This document shows positions 50,948 through 61,229 of a DNA stretch of 64,000 nucleotides, piece by piece. Numbering within the stretch: the stretch's first letter is position 1; every line of letters begins with the position of its first letter. The notes beneath the pieces were generated by a model. The model was not told where the DNA came from and searched no databases. It worked only from the letters and a program-made list of their open reading frames with translations. This stretch comes from Poecilobothrus nobilitatus (taxonomy: Eukaryota; Arthropoda; Insecta; Diptera; Dolichopodidae), in the NCBI GenBank assembly GCA_947095535.1, contig OX352773.1, positions 71,132,591 through 71,196,590 of the forward strand, given 5' to 3'. The translations under genes were made by a program, and so were the position numbers.

Positions 50948-51553
50948 AACAACAGCTCACGGTTCAGCATATTATGATCAAAAATGAAAAAAAAAATTAT
51001 CATTAAACGTGTTGAATATGTTAAGATATTTGTCTAGTACATGAAAAAATATTTCAGACAAAACTACAGATATTTTATTTAATTTTTTTTTTTTTATGTT
51101 TTTGAATCTAATTACACATGCATAACACGTCTTTCCTTGAAAACACAAAATAAAAACTTAACTATAATCGTAAAATATAAAAAAAAAAAATACACATATT
51201 TTTATTTTTTTTTTGAACTTTTTATGATAATTTTTAAGTAAAAAATAAAATAAAAAAAAAGTCCAGAAAAAATAAAATCTCTTAGTAAATTTTGTTTTGT
51301 TTTTTTATCCGATCATTCAATTGAAAACCTTTTAAAACATGTCTGGATTTTAATTTTGACCTTTCTCTACCAAAAAAAAAAAAAAAATTTAACACAAATC
51401 TTCTTTTTTCAAAAAAATAAAAAACAGACACACACATCCCTTTCTTCAAAAAAACTAAAAAAATACATCATCATACAAAAATTAAGAGAATTATAATCAT
51501 ATAATCAATATCAATAATATTGATCGCCTTGGATCTCTTCATTACTATATTAA

Positions 51554-51608
51554 CATAATCATAGTCATAATCATAATCATTATCAATTATCATCATTATC
51601 ATCATTTC
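51554..51608. repeat. Imperfect (ATCATA / ATC)n microsatellite
   Basis: CATAATCATAGTCATAATCA and variants. Confidence 0.7.
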
Positions 51609-52949
51609 ATTTATTGTTGTTATTTGTTCCTGTTATGATCCATAAAATACTTGAATTGAATTTTTGATGAAATTTTACGTGATCGTATATCATTATGATG
51701 ATCATTATCAATCATCATTTTATCCAATATAGTATTGTAATAGGTAGTGGACAATCAAAATATAATACAAAAAAAAAATATTTTTAAGTAACAGAAACTG
51801 AGAGGATCAAAAAAAAAAATAAACAAAACAAATGATCTGTTTTATGAATTAAATACAACACCCAGACCCAATTTCTTTTAAAAAATAATCAGACAATACT
51901 TTTATTTTAAAATGTATATAGTATGGTATTATTATGTATATAATAATATCAGAATAATATGTTGTTATGTATGGTATTACTATGTATATGTGTATCCATT
52001 AGTGTGACCAAAGGAACAAAAAATAAAAAAAAAACAAAAAAGAAAATCATCATCGAAATTATAACAATAGTTATGACAGCTCATCATATTCGGGGTGTGT
52101 AAAATACATAGCAGTATATTTGATATAATAGTAAATTTTTTTTTATTTAAAATGTCAAAAATAAATCATTTTTTTTGTTTAAATATTAAAATTTAACACT
52201 TCTTTAGTTACATAATACATGTCATACGTTTATGTAGTGACTAAATAACACGTTTAAATAGTGACTATTGTAATATTAATAAAATTTACTGGACAAAACA
52301 GACTCTTGAATGACCTAATCATTTTTCGGTGTTTTTTGTTTTTGTTGTTCTTCTTCTGTCCTTTTAAGGACTTCTTTCTTTTATTTATCATAAAATATGA
52401 TTGATTGGAATTTTTTCGATTTGTTTTTTTTTTTTTTTTGTTTTTTTTACTTTGTTTTGATTCGGTTATACTATGAAAACATTTTTGATTTTTGAAGAGA
52501 AAATTCAAAAAACCAAAAAAAAAAAAAAAGATTTTAAATGAATGGAATGATTTCTAAATCCATGTGAACGATGACACTTGTAACAAGGTAAAATTATCTT
52601 TTATAGTTATTATTTTGTGGCTTTAATTATTTTTCGGAGAATTTTTGAAGTAAAAAAGAAAGAATACAAAATATTCAGAAAGTTTCGACTTGGTCTATTA
52701 TAGAAAATAGAAAATAAAATAACATTTGCAGAATTGATTGACAGGACATATTATATACTTTTTTTTTCAAGTTTCCTTAAATTATATTACATCACACCAT
52801 GCTTGGATCAATTAAACCAATTTAGTGCCATAATTGAATGATTTTTGATCAAGTTCGCCTACTATGAAGCAAATTTTTTTTTCTAAATTATGTTTTTTCT
52901 CATTTTAAAGTCCGTGGTAGAGAGCACGTAATCTTTGTTTCCGCTTCTT

Positions 52950-53268
52950 GTCCTCGTTGGTAATTCATATCTGTACGATATAACGAAATTTAAGAAGAAA
53001 ATTAACATCCTTCTTCAAAATAACTCTCCAAATTTTTATCTTCATTCTTCATAATCCTAATTATGACAAACGTAATTTTCCAAGTAATTCTCATCCTTTT
53101 CCACAAAACCAAATTGTGCATTATATCACTATGTATCAAAGGACCCATCCTAAAATTAGGTTTTCAATAAGGATGGTTTTGGTTGGTTAAAGTCCAACAC
53201 GGTCCAAAGGAACCTCGTGCAGTTTCTTTGAGTAGCTTTCGATGTTTTCCACCGTCCCTCGTGGAAAG
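52950..53268 (+). repeat. Dispersed repeat R1, copy 3
   Basis: The longest and most GC-rich copy. It contains TCCTCGTTGGTAATTCA, ACGAAATTTAAGAAGAAAAT, GGTTGGTTAAAGTCCAACAC and a GTTTTCCACCGTCCCTCGTGG-type end. It aligns with 11664-11920 (same strand) and 41331-41622 (inverted). The adjacent 52905-52950 is also GC-rich and open in all minus-strand frames, so the full element may extend further left. Consistent with a degraded retroelement end, but class unproven. Confidence 0.68.
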
Positions 53269-53643
53269 AAAAATATCTATTAGTTTTTATCTGTTATAAA
53301 ATTTGTTTGTTTACTAAATACTATGTTGTGGTAGGAAATCAGTGCATTTCTATTTTTAAGTGTCTTGTCATTCTTTAACTATTCCTTAACATCCTGTCGA
53401 AGTTTATGAATGAAAAATCTCTTCAAAAAAACTAAACTTAATTTTAATGTTCAATTAAGTTCCGCTAGTCCTTTTAGTTATCACTATTCTTTGTTTTTTT
53501 GCTGCTATTATTTAACAGTTTAATCCTGTTAAATTAAACCCCATTTTACGTAGTTTGTTTTTTATAAAATTTATTTTATTTACCAACAATTATTTTAATT
53601 TTATAAAATTTTATATTTTAAAAATATTTTAAATTATCTTCCA

Positions 53644-53687
53644 TACTAATTAAAATATTTTTTTTTCTCTTCTATTTACAGGTAAGA
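53644..53687 (+). other. Putative recursive splice site (ratchet point), strong
   Basis: TACTAAT (53644-53650) is a near-ideal branch motif. It is followed about 32 bases later by the pyrimidine-rich TTTTTTCTCTTCTATTTACAG ending at 53681. GTAAGA begins at 53682, so the 3' and 5' splice sites are directly joined. No coding sequence follows. This matches known insect ratchet points better than any other site here. Together with 155/156 it indicates + strand transcription through this region. Confidence 0.62.
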
Positions 53688-54213
53688 CATAAAGAAAATC
53701 ATTTTAAACTACAAATCAAAGAATATTTTGATATTGTCTGTTTCTGAATATAACAGAGTTTTACAAAAAATGTTTAGGTAATAACTCATTTTCCAGAATT
53801 GTTGTTATGTAAGTTGCACTTTTGTATTGTATTTAACAAAAAAAAAAGTCAAATCATCATTTTTTCTTTTTTTCTAAATATATTTATGAGATTTATTTGA
53901 CATTCACTTGGGAATACACGATAGTCTTTTTGATATTCTTTAAAATAAGCATAAGTTTAAATTTGATTTATCGATATAAAAATTATGATAAAATCAAAAT
54001 GTTTGTTTGTTTGTTACAATTTTATTTAAAAATATTAGGTGTAAATTTTACATATGTGTATAATTACTGTAAAATAAAAGTGTTTTCTGTTATACAAAAA
54101 AAAAAAAACTTATAAAAGTATTCGTTCGATTATTTATGGAGTATTCCAAAAGATATTTAAATATCTCGAATAATTCGAGATCAAATATTTTTTATTTACG
54201 ACTTTGAATAAAT

Positions 54214-54908
54214 GGGACCATTACGAAATTCCAAAACAAACATTCCCAAGTTATGAAATCCTAAATTTCCAAATGTCACACTAGAAAATCCTAAAAATTT
54301 TAAAATATTAAAATCTCAAAACTTTGGAAAGTATTTTAAAGACCTTAAGTATTAGATAGATTATAATAACATATAAATAAAATAATTGAGAAAGATTATT
54401 ATGTTAATTTCAAAATAAGAGTTTCAATAGCGGTTGTTTGATGATTTATTTTAAATGTTTTACGCTTATGAACTTAATCCAGAATATGTACATACGCAAA
54501 ATTTTGAATTATGTATAGGTTTTAAGATTTTTTTTTTTCAGGATTTAATTTTTTAAGATTATTTTTGTTCCAGATTTTTTTAGATTTTTTATTGATAAGC
54601 ATCCCGGAAATATATTTGAAGCTTTTGGATTTTTAGATTCTAGTATTTGAAAATTGGGAATTTTGTTTTTTTTTAGTACATTTTCTTGCCATATAAATGC
54701 GACAATAGCCTATCCTTTTCAGGCGTGTCTGTAAATGTTGTAAAAAGAATTATTCTTACGATGTGTGTGATATGCGAATGAACACTCTTTCGATGTTATA
54801 ATGTATTTCATACGCTCTTACTCACTAGGCCACCGAGGCGCCTTTCGAATTTTCGAATTTTGTGATTTTATAATTGGGATTTTGTATTTGACATTTCGTG
54901 GCTAACAT
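54214..54908. mobile_element. Foldback-type element with AAATCCC words, interrupted by a SINE
   Basis: The left arm (ACGAAATTCCAAAACAAACA, then TTCCCAAG and TATGAAATCC) is matched, inverted, by the right arm near 54845-54905 (read inward: CCACGAAATGTCAAATACAA, AATCCCAATTATAAAATC). Words such as GGGATTTT, GGATTT and their complements recur across both arms. GAATAAAT and GAATATTT flank the outer ends, a possible 8-bp duplication with two mismatches. SINE copy 2 (54664-54843) lies within the right part and so was inserted later. Style resembles the element at 10633-10885. Confidence 0.5.
54664..54843 (-). mobile_element. tRNA-derived SINE, copy 2
   Basis: On the minus strand the head is GGCGCCTCGGTGGCCTAGTG followed by AGTAAGAGCGTATGAAATAC. 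Box A (TGGCCTAGTGAGT) is at 54820-54832; box B is decayed. The 3' part (GACACGCCTGAAAAGGATAG, then GGCAAGAAAATGTACT plus poly(A)) parallels copy 1. GAATTTTG occurs at 54658-54665 and 54855-54862 as a possible target duplication. It is nested within the foldback element. Confidence 0.68.
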
Positions 54909-54919
54909 GAATATTTTTA

Positions 54920-57900
54920 TAAATTCGAAAATATTTTCGATGTTTTAATAGGTAACAGCTATATATAAAAGTTCTCTGTAAAAGTAGCAGCTCTCAAAAG
55001 ATAATGCTGATTTGATTTAAATCAAAAAAATTTTAGTTCTTTACTGGTTTTATTTTAAATTAAAACTCACAACTAATGAGTCTATTATAATTTTTAGTAG
55101 TTTACCCTAATAACACTTTGAATGCCACTTCATTCATATTCATATTAAACTTGAGTTTCATATGGGGCCATGTTATTCAAAATTTTAATGATGGTATTGT
55201 TTTTTTACTTTAGATATACTATATCATTCGTATTCTATTAGCATGCCAACGACATGAGTTTTGTTTTCCAAGAAATCTTTTATCAAATCGTAAAAGGTGC
55301 AAAAATTATCAACATACAAGTAAACAATGTTCTTCCTTCATTTAGAAAACTGCATTATTATTGCATCATGAAATGTAAAATTCAAAATTGATTTCTCAAC
55401 ATTACAGCTTACAATCTTAGCTGGAACAGTCTGCTTGTACCTTTGATTTGCCAATAGTTTTACAGGACACATCTACAACATTAAACCAAAAAGTTTTTCA
55501 ATTTCGTCGGATTTAAGAAGAGTTCCTTAAATTAAAAATTTAATTAAATTTTTTGTAAACATTTTTCATGATTTCCTTATCTTAAAAAATTTTTTTAAGT
55601 ATCTATCATAGAACAGTCAAAACAACCGAAAACAACCGTTACATTTTAAAAAAATTTTAATATCCTTTAAGCTAAGTTTTTTTTTGATTCACAGATATTT
55701 CAAAATAAATTTAATATTCAAATAAAAAAATATTCAAATAAATTTAAGTGTAATTTCTTTTGTCCTTAAACTTTTTTTTTCTTTTTTGAGCCTACCTTGA
55801 AAAGTTCAATTTTTTTTAGGTATAAATTTTCCGTTAAACTGCGTCATTCATTATTCTACATATAAATTTTTATTTAAAAAAAAAAAAAAGTTGAATCTCT
55901 TCCAAAAACAAAAAAAAAAATGTATATAAAACAAGTTAATTCTAAATCTATTAATTAATTCATATATTTTTTTTTTTAAAATCCTTTAAAAAAAAAAAAA
56001 TACAAGGATTTTTAAATAAATATAATTGCATTTAAACAAAAAAAATTCAAAAAAAAAAACAAATAAAGTGCTTTTCGTTAAACCAAATTTTATCTTTAGA
56101 ATGAGTGATACCTCAAATAGTATAATTTGTACCTATACTTTAAAAATTTTCAATTTGATACAATGAATTCCCGCTTTTATGCTCATCTGTGTGGACCACC
56201 ACAAAAAAACAACATACAAGTAGAAAAAAAAAATTATAATATTATATTCTTTAGATATACGCAAAAACAAAATTTAAAATATATTTTTTTTTTTCAACTT
56301 GACAAAAAATTTAAAGAATAATTTCTAGATTCTTTAATCCTGCAAAAACAAATATATATATGTATATATTTTAAAACAGGATAGATATTTTACTTCGGCG
56401 CTATTTTTTTTCGTTTTATTCGAAGATTCGACAAAAAAAACACCCAAATGTTAATCATTTTTATAAAGGAAGCAAAATTTACAATCTTAAAAACAAAAAA
56501 AAAAAAAAAAATGAAATTAATAAATAATTTCATTTTTAAAATAATCTAAATCAATGGTTTGTTATATAAATGAGCATTCTTTATTCACTGTTTTTTTTTT
56601 TTTTTTCTAGTATTTTTTATATTTTTTTTTTTTAGTTCTTACCAAAAAAGAAACTGTTATGACAAAAAACTATTTCAGAAATAGATACATAGAAAAATTT
56701 GATATAATATATTAGTTAGACTTCTAAAATTTAACTACGTCTTAAACAAAACATGTCCTTATAAAATTTTAGGATAAAAAAATATCTTAAGATATATAAT
56801 TTTTTTTTCTATTAGTTTTTAATTTGAGAATTAGTTTTTTTTGTTTTTTTTTTTTTTGTTATTCTAGAAATAATTATAGAAAAAAAAAACAATGTACCCA
56901 AAATCCATAAATGTTTTTTTTTTTTTCTTATTTTTAATTTAATATAAATAATAAAAAAAAAAACAAAATAAACTTATTGGATAAATATAATGATGCTGTG
57001 TATTGTGATATCCTGGGAAAATTTTACCCCTAAAAAATTGCCTTATTGTTTTTTTTTTTTTGCATTTCCATATTACTTTACCCAGTATTTTTTCTTTATA
57101 AAGTTTTTTTTTTTTTTTTAATTTATGTTAAAAAATCTTTTGCATTTTTTATACCCGTAATAATACAAAAAAAAAACCAAAATCAAAAAGAAAATCGAAA
57201 AAAAAAATTTATCTATAAGATAGTTGTAAAAAACATAATTTTAATAACAATTACGAAAGATAAAAAAAAAAAAATAAAAATTAATAAAATAAATATAAAA
57301 AAGCAGAACGTAATAAAAACTGAAAAAAAAACTAAGGGTTCCAAAAAAAACGTTGTATATACAATAATACGTATAGGATATGTGGAAATATATACATACA
57401 TACTTACAAAACATTCATACATAACTACATACATACAAAACCATTTTTTTTTTCTTATAGTTTTTCTTTTATTAAATTCAATAAAAAAAGATTACTACAT
57501 ACATATATACCTACATATATGTCTTAAAAAAATAAGTTAATATTTGCATAAAAAATACAAAAATACCGTTACTCTTATGGTTTTTTAAGAACATTTTTCT
57601 TTTTCTTTATTTTTTTACCTTCTTGTTTTTTATTCTTCGATTTTGCTGATCTTTACCTTCATAAAAAACCAAAATTGCATTTTTTTAAGGGTGTGTAAAA
57701 ATTTAATGAATAGAGGATATGATGCATATTACATGTACATATATCTAGGACTAGTTAAGAATCTTAAAATTGAATATCAAATATGTACATGCAAGCGATC
57801 AAAATCAAAGAATATTTTCTTTAATAGAAAGAAAAAAGAAAATAGAAAAAAAAAAAAAAATTTTTATATTGAGGGTAATGAATTTAAAATCGATGAATTT

Positions 57901-58025
57901 AAAATGTATGATCATAGAGTTCGAGAAGATTTTTTTTTAATTTCTTTAAAAAATAGTTGCTTTTTTTTATTTCGTTTATTAAAAAACTGACTGACTGTAA
58001 ATGTATATGATTACATTACCTATAT
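54920..58025. other. AT-rich gene-free stretch
   Basis: Less repetitive before 55860, then very homopolymer-rich. The longest frame in the window (57046-57540, 164 codons) lies here and is Lys/Ile/Phe-rich low-complexity sequence crossing A and T runs and TACA repeats. I do not regard it as a gene. Confidence 0.5.
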
Positions 58026-58030
58026 ATGTA

Positions 58031-58599
58031 CACAGAGTGACTGGTAAGTAAATGTTTTGCCATAAACCATCGTGTATATGGGATAATCTGTAGACAAAAA
58101 TTTTGTATGGAAATTAAATTGTGGAACCAATAGTTTTGGAGCTGTATAGGGACTTAAAGGATATTTGGTACAATTTTCTTTGTTTTGTTAATTAAAATGT
58201 CTATGTTCTTTGTTACAAACAAGATTAAAGCATTCTGAAAAATGTTTTAAAAAGCATGACAAAGTAGCTTTTCGAAATATATTCATTTATTTTTAGGTAT
58301 TTGAAGCTTCTAATAGCCTAATTAGCATGTTTATCTCCGTATGGTATACCAAATTGAAACTTGGAAAAAGGGCTATTTGAAGCTTGAAATACTTAAAAAA
58401 AATTTGATATTAAATTATTAGTAAAATGACATTTTCTTTTATCAAAAAATAAAAACAATATACCAAATGTCCTTTAAAGCTCCACAACACCTATTGGAGT
58501 AAACAAACTAAACAATTTAATCCCCATACAAAACTTTTGTATACACATTATCCCCTACGAGATGGATTATGTCAATGCAATTACTTATGAATCACCCTG
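58031..58599. mobile_element. MITE with near-full-length inverted arms, CAGGGTG termini
   Basis: The ends CAGAGTGACTGGTAAGTAA (left) and CAGGGTGATTCATAAGTAA (right, read inward) match at most positions, with TA at 58029-58030 and 58600-58601. The arms continue inward almost to the centre: GGGATAATCTGTAGACAAAA / GGGATAATGTGTATACAAAA, TTTTGTATGGAAATTAAATTGT-type blocks, AGGATATTTGGTA / AGGACATTTGGTA, and GTATTTGAAGCTTC / GTATTTCAAGCTTC. The whole element could fold into one long hairpin about 250 bp per arm. No coding frame. Shares terminal sequence with 6830-7133 and 23371-24000. Confidence 0.8.
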
Positions 58600-58601
58600 T
58601 A

Positions 58602-60935
58602 TATATATATATAATATAATAGTGGAAAATATATGCGTAATATATTCAAAGGACAATTTATAAGGAAGAACAAAAAAATAGGTAATTTTTATTTAAAATA
58701 AAAAAAACTATAAGGTACCTATAGATTTTTTTTTTCATTTTTGAAAGATCGTTTAATTTTTGTTTTATAGCTCATATTACTTTTGCATTCATTTTTTTAT
58801 GCATTTAGTATAATATTACTAAAAAAAAAAATATTTTTAGCACATTTTAAATTTTCAAGCTACAATTTTGTAACTGTAAATTATTTTACAGGTAACTAAT
58901 TTAAAATTTTTGTTTTACTAAAGTTTTTAAAAATATCAGTTCATTTCAGATCTTTTAATTTTTATATTTTTAAATAAAATATTTCTATATCTTGAAGATA
59001 TTCAAACATATTAAAGACTTTAACTTAAGATGTTCTTAAGAAATGTAGCAACTAAAGATAAGTATCTTTACTTATATACTTACTTACTTTACTTACATAG
59101 GAAAGTTCCTATTTCTACTCATTATATACCTTACACAATATCTTTCTAAAAAACTAATTTTTATATTAATCTTGAATAGAATCAAATACAAGTATTAAAT
59201 ATATTTATATTATGATATATTGTGCATAGGTATATATCTTAAGAATAATATCTATGATAAAAATTTCCAGATGCTAACAATACATAGTAGCTATTTAGAC
59301 ACTTTAAGGAAATAAAAGGATTAAATTATATTAATCACGTCCTTCTAATATATTTTAAAAAAAATTATACGTAATATAAGAATGCATGTATGATAAATTA
59401 AAAATGAATGTTTTTCAATTTTATTCTATTTTTCTTGAATCATTGTACCTTTAAGAAATAACAACAACAATAATAACAAAAAAAAATCCAGGTAGCCTAT
59501 ACCTGAAATAATAAAAAAACATGTCAGTCACAATTTTTTTTTTTCTTATTTGGTTTTATATATAAAAAAAAAAATCATATCAATTAAATTACCGGGGAAC
59601 AAAATAGAAAAAGAAAAGAAAAATAAAATGTTACCCCTAAGGAAAGGATTTTCTGGACTCTAAAATCTTTTTTTTTGATATATTTTTAAACAATGAAAAA
59701 AAATGTTAATGCAAAAAAAATATTATAACAATAATAAAAAAAAATTTAAATTACAATAAAAAACAAATACCAATACATTGAAAATAAAAATGAAATAAAA
59801 AAAAAAAACGTGACAGGGGCAAACAAATTTAGAACTTTAAAACTATATTTAACTAGCACTATTTTTTTAAGGATCAATTTTTGGTTCTTTTTTTCTAAAA
59901 ATTTTTTCTTTAATCATTGTTCATTTAAAAAATAGAAACAAGTATGTATTGATTTAATATATTTTTTGGTATATGTGTGTGTGCTAAAATAAGGATATAC
60001 GAATTATGTTGCATCCTGAAATTTTGATATGCTGTTTTCGTTTGTTTTTTTTTTATATCTTAAGACAGGATATAAAAATCTAAATCTTGTACCGCTTTAA
60101 ATTAATATTCTTTTAAGGGAACAGTGAAGATTTTTTTTTTCTATCAGTCCCTCCTTAATTCATAGCCCATAGTTTTTTTTTTTTTTGTACATTCTTAATA
60201 ACTTCATGGTTGTAAATTAATAAAAAATGAAAGAAAGAAAGAAACGTATAGAAAATAAAAGAAACATAGCTGTACATACGCAGTTTTACGTAACAAAAAA
60301 CACAAAAAAAAAAAAATAATAAAAAAAATAAAATACGAACCCTGATTTTTTTTTTAATTTTGTACCTGGGTTAAAAAAATTATAAAGAAAAAAAACTATT
60401 TCGCTGATTTATACCTAGTTTAGTTTTTTATTTACTAGCTTACTATTTTTTTTCTTTAAATTATAACAGCAAGGTTTTTATTTTCAACTTTTTTTTTTAT
60501 TATTCTTGAATGCCAATTTAAAAATATTTTTTTTGTGTAGGATAAAGAAGTGTTAGTTTACTACTACTAAGAAAAAATAGGACTTTAAAGCCATATATTA
60601 CGATCACTTTACTTTTATTTGGAAATAATTTTAAGATAGTTTTAACAGATTTTTCTGTTAATAGAACCCTTTTTTCACCATTTTTCTATCACATTCTATT
60701 TTTACTTTTCTTTAATTATTTTTCGTTGTCTATTCTATTTTAAAAGTATGCGATTTTTCAATTGAAATTTAAAAAAAATTTCTAGAATTTTGTATATTGG
60801 CAAATTTTTAAGATCAATTTCGAAATAAATTACAGTTATTATTCGAAATGCAATTAAAAAGCGGTATCTATAGTTATGTATGAAGAAAATTATTTAAACC
60901 AACCCCTAAAAGTATGTAAAAAAAACCTAGAACTA
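58602..60935. other. AT-rich gene-free stretch
   Basis: Poly(A)/(T) and scattered short words. A weak AG/GTAACT juxtaposition lies at 58891/58892. Nothing coding recognised. Confidence 0.45.
58863..58897 (+). other. Weak recursive-splice-like junction
   Basis: TTATTTTACAG (ending 58891) is followed directly by GTAACT. The tract is short and the donor is non-optimal, so it is much weaker than 53682. Confidence 0.2.
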
Positions 60936-60956
60936 AAATATAAAATATTAATTAAA

Positions 60957-61209
60957 TTGTGAAAAACTTTAGGATCTCGGTGGCCTACTGATTAAGCATG
61001 TGTTTTATTAACCTACACAAGTACCAAGTTTAATTATTAAAAGCATATCCCCCTTGCTACCAAATATAGTGTAAATATATAATTTAAACTAAAAAAAATA
61101 AATAATAATAATGTATAAATTAATAACAGTAAGCGACCTATAATTGCCTTAGTAGCCGATGGTTTTGTAATTCTGCATTATCCTAGGTGATTTGTAATAA
61201 ATAAATAAA
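60957..61209 (+). mobile_element. tRNA-derived SINE, copy 3, with 16-bp target duplication
   Basis: TAAAATATTAATTAAA flanks it exactly (60941-60956 and 61210-61225), and similarity continues imperfectly for several bases. The head GGATCTCGGTGGCCTACTGA contains box A (60981-60993); a decayed box B is near 61027-61038. The head matches the other two SINEs, but the body differs, and the tail is an (AATA)n run rather than poly(A). It may be a second family sharing the tRNA-like head. No coding sequence. Confidence 0.75.
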
Positions 61210-61229
61210 TAAAATATTAATTAAACTAT

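Larger units (their letters stand above)
49410..52940. other. AT-rich gene-free stretch
   Basis: Poly(A)/(T), (AAAT)n at 50926-50947 and an imperfect (ATCATA)n array at 51554-51608. A 20-codon minus-strand frame (50730-50792) reads MTKQTFLTDDGIKSIVDVKL. It has balanced codons and a GTAAAA donor-like site inside, and might be a first exon, but support is minimal. From about 52900 composition changes as the R1 repeat is approached. Confidence 0.4.

Noticed and set aside
57046..57540. Longest open frame (164 codons, + strand)
   Set aside because: Low-complexity Lys/Ile/Phe/Asn sequence read through A runs, T runs and TACA repeats. The opposite strand is also open (57213-57434). No domain, no codon signal.
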